NCBI RefSeq assembly: GCF_024713975.1
Contig: NC_091104.1
Coordinates: forward strand, 14,713,580-14,777,579
Reading direction: 5' to 3'
Source: Paralichthys olivaceus
Lineage: Eukaryota > Chordata > Actinopteri > Pleuronectiformes > Paralichthyidae
Length of the DNA: 64,000 nucleotides
How positions within the stretch are numbered: the first letter of the stretch is position 1; every line of letters begins with the position of its first letter. Positions 13,001-22,645 of this stretch are shown here, piece by piece. The position numbers were made by a program, and so were the translations under genes. Below the pieces are notes generated by a model. The model did no database searches and had not been told where the DNA came from. It saw only the letters and a program-made list of their open reading frames with translations.

Positions 13001-16000
13001 GTATTTAAGACACATTTGAGAGAGAATAAGTTTAGCTGTTATCACCTTCCTGTATCCAGGGACAGGAAGCAGAAACACACCGTTCTGCTCCTCCAGAGTC
13101 ACAGAGGAGTGAAGAGGATAAACCTGCAATCTGAACAAAGTGTGTGCATCATAATGTTAAAAGGTAAATGTCTTACATTAACCATCTTAAAAAGACACCA
13201 GGTAGAAAAAAGATAAAAAGATCTTTAGATTAACTAAAAGATCACCTTTTGTGGACAAGCTTGGCCAAAGCCTCCTGCATGTAGCTTATCTCATGTAACC
13301 CAGGAAGGAAAACCAGAACACTGCCTCTCTCAGACGAAGTCAAGCCACTGTCTTTGTCAGCTTTGCTGCTCATTAACAAACACATTTCAACACATGACTG
13401 AACAAACAGGGGACCTGGTATTGTGTGCTAAGTCACCAAGGCTTTACCGGGAATCCTTGCCCTCCAACTCGTCAAAGCTCTGGATGAGGCTGATGGCAAG
13501 ATTGTACATCTCTACTGAGATGTAAGGGTCATCTGGATGACGTGGCTCAAACTGCTTAACACACATTAACATACAAATTAGGGCGGGTTAAGTAACCGAA
13601 AATGTATTGAAACCTTAAAAGTACAGTGTGTAGAATTTTGTGACATCTTGTGTTGAAATTACATGTTGCAGCTGAATACCCCTCCCCTCACCCTCCAAAC
13701 ATGAGGTAAAGAAAACTACACTTCATACAACAGATGAAATTCTACATTCAATTCCTGCCAATAGTTCCCTTTCAGTTAAATCTTACACACTGGACCTTTA
13801 ATGTTTGATTGATTCGCTCTAAACTTTAGGAGACACCCATTTAAACACAATAAAAAAAGGCCACGATTTTGCATGCCAGAACAATCCACATTCATGATCC
13901 AACATCATCGATTAATAAGACGGTTTAATCAAATTAATAACATTCAGTGTGAGTGAGGCACGACAGGGACGTGGATAAACACACACACAGGAGTGTGTCC
14001 AACATCTGAGTGATGCGTCCACTGGGCAAGGGGGTTATAAAACCACTGTTCATTAATTGTAATTGAGCTAAAAGTTTGAAATAATCGTGACACTGATTTG
14101 ATTTCATATCAAATATCAATAATATAACTGGTTTGGACTCACAGCACAGAGCCGTTGCATCAGCAAATTATTACAATCTCATTACCTTGTATGGTAACAG
14201 GTTGTGGAGGTCATCCAGATAAAACTCCTCAATAACGAAGGGTGCCCCCTCCACTTCAAACACATAGGCTGGGTTCATCTTGCCACGAATCAGGGTGCCG
14301 AAGTACTCAGCAAACTGTGTGCAGTTAATGGTGGCTGACATGAGGATGATCTGGAAAAAGACAACTTAAAATGAGTGTAATTGATTGATGAGTACAGAAA
14401 AGGGAGGTTTACTTTGATATAGTGATTACCTTGACATAACGAGAGTTGGAATGAAGGAGTTTCCTCAAAACCAGTAAGAGAAAGTCCATCTCCTCAGTAC
14501 GCTCGTGAACCTTGGGCAAAGGCAGATTTGTCTAACAGTTACAATCGGACACAACAGTCAAGAACCACTAATTAGAAAAAAATAATGCAAAGATTAAGCC
14601 TTTCCACTGCAGCAGCATTAAATGTAGACAAACCATAATGAAACAAAATTACAGCAGAATATAAAAGTATACGTTTTTAGACAGGAGGCAACATATCCCA
14701 CAATGATAATTGGAGAGTGGTTTGTGCATTTGTCTGTTTGCGTGTCCGGTTACTCCACCAAAACTCATCCTCCATTCCCCTCTAAACTTTATGATCTTCA
14801 CCTCATCCAAGAAGATGTGCGAGTACTCTGTTAGGCACTTGGCAGAAACCAGTTTTTGCAGCAGCACTCCTGTCGTCATGTAGATGAGGCGAGTGTGCTC
14901 AGTCGCCATCTTCTCCAGTCCAACCTGTAGTTCAAACAATCAGAGTTACATTCATTAATCTGAAAGACATATGAATACTATTTCTGACACTCTCAGTAGG
15001 GATGTAGACTTGTTACTTTAGTAAAGCATCACTGACACTTGACATCTGACAAGCTTATAATGTTTTTAGCAGCACCATGTAATGATGGCCACCCACTTTG
15101 TGCAGAGCGATATAATTTGTCAGTTTCTGTACCATCAGCTTTAATACTTTTTAAATTGAATTAAAGCATCATACAACCCCACAGTCTTTGGTTTGATATT
15201 TTTCACAGAAGCAAATTCAAGACATTCCATCGTCTCCCATTTGTCTGCAGCTTTAACAAGCCTATTTGTGGTTGGTTTTAGGGAAAATACCAGTGACCTG
15301 AGATAAAATCCATTACAATCCTGTGTGTGACCTCAGGGAAACTTCACGGTTCGCTGAGTCATTTCTAAGCACAAAGAACTTTCCATTCACCGATTGCACG
15401 ACTTTCATAAACCAAGACAAAACATACGAAGGGGGAACAAGAAAAAAGCTCTTTCCTTACAGCAAACAGAGTAAAAATCACATAAGTGAATAAAGAACAC
15501 AACATAACTTTTTAGAGCTTAACCTGACATCATCTGTCTGTTATTGCTCCCACTATCAGGGACATAATAACTCAGGTCTTCAAAGAGCAGAGGAAACAGT
15601 TATTAGACACTGTTTCAGAGCTCTGCATATTAAAGCCAGATACCCTGACAACAAACACAAAAGAGCTTGTTAACAAATGCTTACAAATCTCAATTTTAAG
15701 CTAAAAGGGATGCAAACTAAAAACATACATGGGCTATTTGCACTTTACAGTTCAAGCAAACCACATTCTGTCTAATTGAGACACAAACCTGATATCCCAC
15801 TAAGCTACCCAGGGTACACTTCCGCTGTGTGGCAACCCATCGGGCAATACTCGTGGCCCCAATCTTGCGAGGTTGGGTGACCACGATGTTGCATGAGCCG
15901 TTTTTGGCATTGTAGTGATCCAGAATGTACTGTGGCAGCTGGGTGGTCTTGCCACTGCCTGTGGCTCCGCGAATAATCACTACAGAGTTGTTTTCTATGA

Positions 16001-19000
16001 GGGAAATCAGCTGGAAGCAGACACACATGCACAAACGTACTGTTAACAAAAAGAGACCGCATTTGGACCATATCACTGAAATCAAAAAAGGAATTTAAGT
16101 TAAGATATTGTAGAGCAGATGGATGTGCTAAGCTGATTTGTAACCAAAAGTCCACTTTATAATCTGTATTAAGGAAGTGCAGCTTAAATGACAGCCTGAC
16201 CTCCTAAAATATAAAAACAGCGCTCTGTATTAGAGAAGAGACATTTTTTTGCCCAGTGAATATTAAGTTAGGACTTGTCCTGCAGCATCATGAATCGCTG
16301 AGTACATCTTGAGTAAAAAGTAAAAGCTTAAAAATACCAGTGTCCTGAGGACATAGGGACAATACATAGGGACAAGAACTACAGAATGGCCATGCTCTAA
16401 TAGAACTTAAGGTTGTATATTTGAATGCAACAGACCTCCATTCTGTTTTTGGTTATGGGCAAACTCGGGTACTGATAGCTGGGGAGTGGAGGAGGAGCAG
16501 TACCTGAGGATTCATAATAAAAGGCATGAGAAATACTGTGTTCAACAGTCTATCGAAGGTCATTTCAGACTTCACAAGACTTAAGATCAGGAAAATGTAA
16601 CAGAAAGTTGAATACTCACTCCCGTCAGGTTTTTGGAGACTCCCTCCGGAGTTCACGGTCTTCGGGCTGCTCTCATCAGGAACCTCTGATGGCCTGAAGA
16701 GAAATAAAATACATTTTAAGCAGCTTATTTTGTGATATAAATAATGACTTAAAATAAGATACCATGGGTGATAATGTTTTCACCAACTAAACAGTAGTTC
16801 TGCTCAAATGGGACAAGTGTCCTGTTTATATATGATGGACAACACTCCATCTTCATTCAGTCTGGATAGGATGAAAACATAGTGTAAACATTCTTCAGCT
16901 TTATCTGAAAAAGCTTAACTGCCAATGTGTCAAAGAGGAGAAACAGAGGAAACATGCAGCTACTGAAAAAATAAAAAAGATTTTGTGGCACATACAGGTA
17001 AGACCAGGCTAAAATTAGAGGCCAAGCCTTAAAGCAGCTTAAATAAATTCCCTTTAAGATTCTGGAAAATATTTTAGATCAGTGCATCAGTGCCATGTTT
17101 TATTACCTCCACCGAGGAGGTTATGTTTTTAACTGTCTGTTTGTTGGCTGGTTTGATTTTAAGCAAGGTCACATGAAAAGAAGTCAACGAATTTCCACAA
17201 AATGAATTGGGAAGATGAGGTATGGGTCAGGGAAGAACCCAATGAAATATGGTGCAGATCAGGGGTGGATCAAGATTTTTCTTTTTAATTTTCTCATTGT
17301 TAAATTGAGCGTTTTTCAACATTTTCCCAGGGAATTATACAAAAATTTGTATCTACTGAATTTTAATTTTGTTTCATAAAGGGACTGTTGGGCCTTAGTG
17401 GAGGTTTTCACTGTAGTATGCCATTTGAGTTTCTGATGCAATTACATGCAGCAAAATTAATGTATTACAATTTATCAGTTGTTATAAACTAAGCTACAAG
17501 AAGTGTTGCAGAACACTCACGTGTAGTAGTCACCTCAGCTAGATGTGTACTGCAACACTTCATGCTAATCCACAGGTTAGCACTTTTATGATCACTTACA
17601 AATGACTTAATCTGAATTTAACAGTTTATAATTAACTTCAGCTCTAGGTTCACAAAGAGAATGACAATGCCAACAGCTACAAACTTTATGTCTTAATGTC
17701 ATGTCTAACCCTGCTCTAAGTCTGTGCCTCCTCTCGTCTTTCCCTCTGGTCAACTTGACCCAGCCTGCAGCTCTGGAGCCTGGAGAGCATTCCCTGTTGT
17801 CTCTGCCCGTCCCCTTTTCTTCACAAGGAGAATTCTTATCGCAACAGCAGGCACAAACTCTGACAGAGGAGCTCAAATATAACACACATGCGGCTTATGC
17901 ACACACATGCACTCTTGCCCTCTCCCTTTCTCTCCAATGCAATCCTTTCGTGCAAGCTACAAAGCAGCTGACCTTACAACAAAGCTGCACACTGCACAGA
18001 GGAGAGCGGAGTGAAGGGAGAGGAGAAGTGACAGCTCTTAGTCAGTTAGTGGTGTGTGACTAACTCTCTTGGAAAAAGTCTGTGTGGCAAGAGCAGTGGG
18101 AGGGATACGGACAAGACCATAACTACAACAGAAAGAGGAAAAACTGCTTCAGGAGTCAAGACATCGGAGGATTGCTGCCGACACACAAGTGATGTGCATT
18201 CAACACGAGGGACGCGGTCAACATTGAAAGAATGACGTCTACAAGGAGTGAACCATAGAGACAAAAAGCAGAGGACTACGCTCATTCTTACCCTACTCCT
18301 GAATACCTCACAAAGCGTTGGTGGAGCCGTTTTCAGCTGTAAGTACAAATATGTATTTTCCATTTTCATCCAGATGTTAGTGTGATTAATTCTGACCTGC
18401 ACATGCTGAGAGACTCACTGTTGTTTAAGTCCTGATTATTTTTGGAGCTTTTAGAGCAGGAATCAAATCAGACACCAAAGAAGGAATGTTGTGTAACCTC
18501 ACAATGGATAGAGGAAGTTGACCTGTGACCCTGCATGCTGTGTGATCCATCTAAATCCCAGGTGGAAGCCATGTTGAATCCATCATCTTGAAAGAAAGAG
18601 GGGCCAGATACAAACACCTGCGACATTGTGCTCTACTAAATTTGACTTTAACTGAAGGCAATCAAAGCAGCCACCAGGCAGAGACCAGAGGTCAGCTTAG
18701 TTATAGGGTGATCATTTTTCACTGTCAACCTGAAATTTTTAAATACAATAGGGCAACACATGCTTAGAATTAAGGTTGTGATTTTTCCCCTGCGGAAAAT
18801 CACGTCTTTGTTTGCAGCACATCGACACTGACATCGAGTTATTTCACTAAGATGCTGGCAAGAAAAATTCTGAAAGATTTTTCAAGCTCACATACAGCCC
18901 CTATCAAAAATTTTCATGAAAATGTTTGGTGGTCAGTTCCTGTCTGAAAGCAGCTTTAGAAGGAAACTAGCCTCACTGCTGTGTAAATACCTTCAGGGTC

Positions 19001-21807
19001 CACAATAACAAAGAACTCTTGTTTTTTCAGTCTTCTTGACGCTCTGCTGTGAGTGCCATGCCCCTGTTCAGCTGGATGAAGTGGTCTCATGAGACAAAAG
19101 TGCAGACTCAGAATGAAGCGCCACCTCTTAAGACTTTAGAGGTTGTGCCCAGCCGCAGGTTGATCAGAGAGCTCCTGTGGCATGTGGAGGAACGTGAACA
19201 ACTGGCACGGGAATTGGAGCGCGAGCACAGGTTGGCCCACAGCTCTCCGGGTCTCCAGTGGTTCCAGAAGTACCATCGGTTACGGACTCTCATCCCCACA
19301 TCAGAGCTTTACCAGCTAGAGTTCCTGTGTGCCCAGATACCACCCATCCATGCAGCCGCAGTCCTTTCCAGGTGTTTATTAGCGGACACGTCATGCTCTA
19401 TCCTTACATTAGCATGCTGTCAACAGTGGCTAACTGCTACTGCCTCAACACAAGCCCTGACAGCAGGCAAAGCAGAGAAGACCCAAAGGGAAAGGGAGGC
19501 AGGGCGAGCTGCCAAGAAAGCCATTATGTGTTACTGTCACAGAGGCAGGGGATAGAGGGTGTGAACATGTGAAGGTGAAGGATGCCCTATAAAGCTGAGC
19601 GCAGGCAGACTGCCGGGGTTTCTTCTCATCATCTCTATGTTAGCAATTATATTTAAAGAAGGTTGGAGTAGTTCTACATGGTCGAACACTGTGACCTACT
19701 TACTTTTACTCCCCATAAAACTCACATCTAGGTCACTGGAAGGTGCTTACATAACCAAATTACCAAAGAATACAATTTAAATAAGATATGTTATGTTTGT
19801 ACCATTTCCACACATCTGTGCTTGTAGTTTCAAGACTGACAAACAGAGGACTAGCATACAGGTATCTCACTTGATGATGGGTGAAACGTCATAATTATAT
19901 TATCATTATTATTATTATGATAATAATTAATGCTGAAAATTGTGGGAAGCTCATGCTAATCCTTGCAATTCGAACTACTGTTTAATTTACTATCTTGGTG
20001 CTTCCTTCCGCAGGTTTCGTGAGGTGCTTGCCACCAACAACATTAGGCCCTGGGAGCTGGTGTCTGTCTTCAAGCAGGTGCTGAGAGACTTTGTGAACCA
20101 TAAGCAATATGATGAAGAGTACGACTTCTCAGGTCAATCAGCACAGCGCCAACCAATGGAGGCTTGGACCAGCCGCTATAAAATGAGGCAGGGCTTTGTC
20201 ACGACTACCATCCCCAACTGTGGTGACTGCCCAAGGGAGGAGATCCCAACAATCTCTGGATATGTGGACTGGGCCATGCGGCACTCCAGTTCTTTCACAG
20301 CTTACAGCGACTGGGAGCTTCCATATTACTATCCAGCATCTCTCAGGCCCAATGGGACATACAGCACTACACTGTGAAAGGACACATGAAACCACATGAA
20401 CACAACCAACACGTTAAAAATGGGTTTGTGAGAACACTGGTTTTTCTTGCCTGCCTCCTCTGTATGATCCCATTATTCGGACCGTTTTTTGATGTCTTTA
20501 TTACGACCCTAAATTTGTCTTTGTAGAGATTAGGCTGTGTTTCAAAAGGTACATTGTTAGCTTGTCTGAGAGGTATTATGTGGGCACAGTATGTGAGAAC
20601 ATGCACAACCTAGACCAATTGTACCTGGACCAAATGGAAGCAGTGTGTACCTGCAGCGCTCATCACAGACTGAACATGTTTTTGAGAAGTTAAAGCACAG
20701 TTCGATATTCTCCTTTTTCGTCTGAACTGTTTTAGAGCTCTATGGATGCTGAACTGTCAAAAAGCTGATAAAAAAATCAAAATATGAGACAGAATAAAAA
20801 TAATTTGAGTAGCATACGTTTGCTTGTCTTATTTAAATCTTGATAATTATCCTGTGATCCTTGAAATGTCCCAAAACATCCAGGTTTGCAGTCATGCCTG
20901 TGAGGTTTGATTTGGTAGCAACCAAGAGCAGTCATCATCTTCTACTGTTATACCCTTAATTGGAGAACACCTAGGTAGTATTCTGGAAAGATTTTAAATT
21001 CTAAAAACAGGTTTTTTTTTTTTTTTTTAATTGTCTAATAACACTCTTTTTTTATTCAATGTATTTGGGATGTTGTTATTCTCATTTAGTGAATAATAAC
21101 ACCCCAAAAAATTGAAATGTTTCTTCTCTGTGAGGGTAAGAGGAGGAATATTTAAACCTGACAGTTTAAAATATATATATTATATACCCCCCCCCCCCCC
21201 AAAAAAAATATTATAATATATATATTATATCTCCTGTGATGCTTCATAGGCAGTAAATGAAGAACTATGTTTATCACAATCATCAGTTTTCCGATGGAGA
21301 GCCTTTAAAATAATACAATCTTAACTCAAGAGTTTTTGACAAACATTTGGAAAGTACTTAAATCTGATTTCTAAAAACTCATTCCCGTCGAACACTGGTG
21401 AGATAAGATCTGTGTTCCTTCACTGCAGAGCTCGTAGCCGCCAAAAACCTCACGGACGCGCGGGTGTTGGGGGGGTGTCACCTCAACAGCAGCTCTTAGC
21501 TTGTTAATGACGCACCTCAGATAGTTTTCACAGCAACTATCAGATGAAACTGTGAATTCACAGGTCGTCATCCTTTAACCTGTCGAGTTTAACATGTTTG
21601 TGTCTGAGCGAGAAAACAACCGACACGTGCTGAAAGCTAGCTAGCACGAGGCTAGCTAGCTTGAAGCTAACTTGAACCTCACCTGGGCTCTTCGGCCGCT
21701 GGCTCGAGCTTCTTCACAGTCGCTTCCTCTGTGAGCTTAATGTTCGCAAACGTGGCCCCCGAGGTGAACCAGTCTGAAATCTGCTCGGCGGTGAAAACTT
21801 TCTTCAT
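4075..21807 (-). CDS. tdrd9: ATP-dependent RNA helicase TDRD9 (DExH helicase with Tudor domain), complete, with one apparent frameshift
   Basis: Germline piRNA-pathway helicase that acts in nuage to silence transposons. Exons, 5' to 3': 21683-21807, 16620-16693, 16436-16503, 15789-16010, 14802-14924, 14430-14511, 14186-14350, 13448-13551, 13246-13368, 13046-13130, 12911-12968, 12713-12817, 12532-12629, 12293-12424, 11662-11824, 11485-11548, 11152-11215, 10996-11040, 10768-10821, 10456-10572, 10084-10191, 9827-9927, 9535-9699, 8907-9018, 8600-8815, 8052-8141, 7716-7973, 7403-7570, 6923-6993, 6742-6851, 6171-6267, 5943-6081, 4672-4790, 4267-4339, 4075-4173. Allowing for the extra base, they sum to 1331 codons (human protein about 1382). 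Motifs: Walker A GATGSGKTT (~104-112), TQPRKIGA (~134), DEVH (~203-206, split by an intron), SAT (~236), STNIAESSVT (~394), QRRGRAGR (~441-449), Tudor about 870-960 (VFFLDFGN). The start is MKKVFTAEQISDWF, aligning with human MLRKLTIEQINDWF. The first intron hosts rd3l. Confidence 0.95.
6428..6490 (+). repeat. Fragment of a dispersed teleost repeat (GGAGGTTATG family)
   Basis: Contains CACGGAGGTTATGTTCTTG, the start of the family seen more fully at 17103-17400 and reversed at 52690-53055. Short and degenerate. Confidence 0.4.
7397..7402 (-). other. tdrd9: GC-AG splice donor in tdrd9
   Basis: The exon 7403-7570 ends ISKTK and is followed on the - strand by GCAAGA, not GT. The next exon (6923-6993) begins VHVYGP in the matching phase. 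AAG/GCAAG fits the usual GC-donor context. No in-frame GT donor nearby gives a conserved join. Confidence 0.75.
13619..13797. mobile_element. TTAA-flanked MITE (piggyBac-like)
   Basis: A 179-bp element in a tdrd9 intron with inverted ends: AAGTACAGTGTGTAGAATTT on the left, and AGGTCCAGTGTGTAAGATTT as the reverse complement of the right end (16 of 20 match). It is bordered on both sides by TTAA (13615-13618 and 13798-13801), the target duplication of piggyBac-type transposases. The ends resemble a MITE I remember as abundant in teleosts. It has no coding capacity. Confidence 0.75.
14430..14511 (-). other. tdrd9: tdrd9 exon 6 with an apparent 1-nt insertion
   Basis: The exon is 82 nt where 81 is needed. 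It opens VHERTEEMDFLLLVLRK in the correct frame. After an AAAA run (plus-strand TTTT at 14460-14463) the conserved continuation LLHSNSRYVK is only readable one base later. Read literally, translation leaves frame after about residue 221 and stops at TAA 14325-14327 in the next exon, losing helicase motifs III-VI and the Tudor domain. All 34 other exons join in frame. A one-base error in an A-run of the assembly is the simplest cause; a real mutation is possible. Confidence 0.85.
17103..17400 (+). repeat. Dispersed teleost repeat (GGAGGTTATG family)
   Basis: It opens with CCACCGAGGAGGTTATGTTT, then TGTTTGTTGGCTGGTTTG, GGGAAGAACCCA, GGTGCAGATCAGGGGTGGATC and TTTTCAACATTTTCCCAGGGA. The same ordered blocks occur in reverse at 52690-53055 and in part near 50210-50335, showing an interspersed family. 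I recognise it as a common non-coding repeat in percomorph introns. It lies in tdrd9 intron 1. Confidence 0.7.
18339..19057 (+). other. rd3l: Candidate rd3l 5'UTR intron and leader
   Basis: A GTAAGT donor sits at 18339-18344 and a polypyrimidine/CAG acceptor ends at 19030, leaving a 27-nt leader (19031-19057) before the rd3l ATG. This suggests a non-coding first exon ending at 18338. Its start is not defined, and a transcript would be needed to confirm it. Confidence 0.45.
19058..20377 (+). CDS. rd3l: Retinal degeneration 3-like protein
   Basis: Two coding exons, 19058-19371 and 20014-20377 (stop TGA 20375-20377), joined through a split AG/G arginine codon: 225 aa (human about 198). The start MPLFSWMKWSHE is the first ATG; the preceding in-frame GTG AGT GCC is not a start. 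Family hallmarks are RRLIRELLWHVEEREQLARE, LQWFQKYHRLR, the LIPTSELYQLEFLCAQIPP block, and in exon 2 FREVLATNNIRPWELVSVFKQVLRDF. RD3 binds and restrains retinal guanylate cyclase and helps its trafficking; the role of RD3L is less defined, so function is by family only. It lies antisense inside tdrd9 intron 1, as in human, where RD3L has also been named as a TDRD9 antisense gene. Confidence 0.92.
20793..20798 (+). terminator. AATAAA polyadenylation signal, rd3l
   Basis: AATAAA about 415 nt after the rd3l stop, on the coding strand. It is the first canonical signal downstream. Confidence 0.55.
21012..21028. repeat. Poly-T run
   Basis: 17 consecutive T in tdrd9 intron 1. Confidence 0.95.
21166..21232. 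repeat. AT-rich inverted segment around a C14/A8 run
   Basis: C14 at 21187-21200 followed by A8, flanked on both sides by TA/TTATA-rich sequence that can pair with itself. Copy length here is likely unreliable in any assembly. Confidence 0.8.
21634..21662. repeat. 12-bp perfect inverted repeat beside tdrd9 exon 1
   Basis: AAGCTAGCTAGC (21634-21645), a 5-nt spacer, then GCTAGCTAGCTT (21651-21662). Each arm is itself nearly palindromic. It lies about 20 bp into tdrd9 intron 1. Confidence 0.85.
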
Positions 21808-22645
21808 GTTGTCTCCGCTGTCTAAAACCAAACCACCGCGCTTCTTCCACCGCCTCGTGTCAGCTCGGCTTGACTGAGGCGAGAGGCAGGTGAACACGCT
21901 CAGCTCGCCCCCTGGCGGCTGGACTAAAAACCGTGAAAATCCACAGAAACACATTGAAATGGAAATGATTCATTGTTTAACTAGAATAGACAAAAAACTA
22001 CTAATCAGATAATGCCAAGCATTTCCTTCTGGGCTGACAAGTTAAGACAGCTGAAGTCATCTCAATCTCTTTGAAACAATAATGGAAATAACCTTTTTCT
22101 TGAACTGTTCAGGATTTTCAAATAAATAAGATGTGACAAATTGAAGCTTCTAGATAGAAAAATATTTTAATTACAGTATGTTCAAAGACATTAGCTCTAT
22201 GGCTCAGTATGATGGAAAAGTACATGAAAACATTAAACAGTGGATACAACTTCACAAACATCACAGTCACAGCATCAGAAATAAGAAATAAGCACCAAAA
22301 ATATTCTGAACATGTAAAATGTCCAGTTTTCACATTGAGGTGTAATTCTGCATTGTTTCTGTTCCAATGTAGTCTGTGAACAATGGGGAGTTCATCCTAA
22401 GCAGCCCAAGAAGACCAAGAAAAGTGAAAAAGGTAGAATGTGCCTCGAGGCAAAAGAGGTAAGAGATGTAATAACCTGAACACTTTTCCTGAATGAAAAA
22501 AACAAGATTATAAAAATCACGAATCACAATGTCTTTGTACTTAAAACCATTAATATATTGAAGAGTTAAAAAAAAAAAAAGGGAAAATAGCATTTTAAAA
22601 AGAAAACCACTTTTGATTCTGTCAGGTTCACCTCTGTTCAAACTC
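21808..22645 (-). other. Interval between kif15 3' end and tdrd9 5' end
   Basis: Both flanking genes are on the - strand. The left 150 nt should hold the tdrd9 5'UTR and core promoter. The reading frame stays open up to an ATG at 21954 (48 codons upstream), but conservation favours the ATG at 21807. The right part is the kif15 3'UTR. ATTAAA on the - strand at 22166-22171 is a candidate polyadenylation signal for kif15. Confidence 0.5.

Larger units (their letters stand above)
16694..21682 (-). other. tdrd9 intron 1, host of rd3l
   Basis: A 5-kb intron, the longest of the gene. It contains a dispersed repeat (17103-17400), the complete rd3l gene on the opposite strand, a poly-T run (21012-21028) and an AT/poly-C low-complexity patch (21166-21232). 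A candidate rd3l 5' exon lies upstream of the GTAAGT at 18339. Confidence 0.8.
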
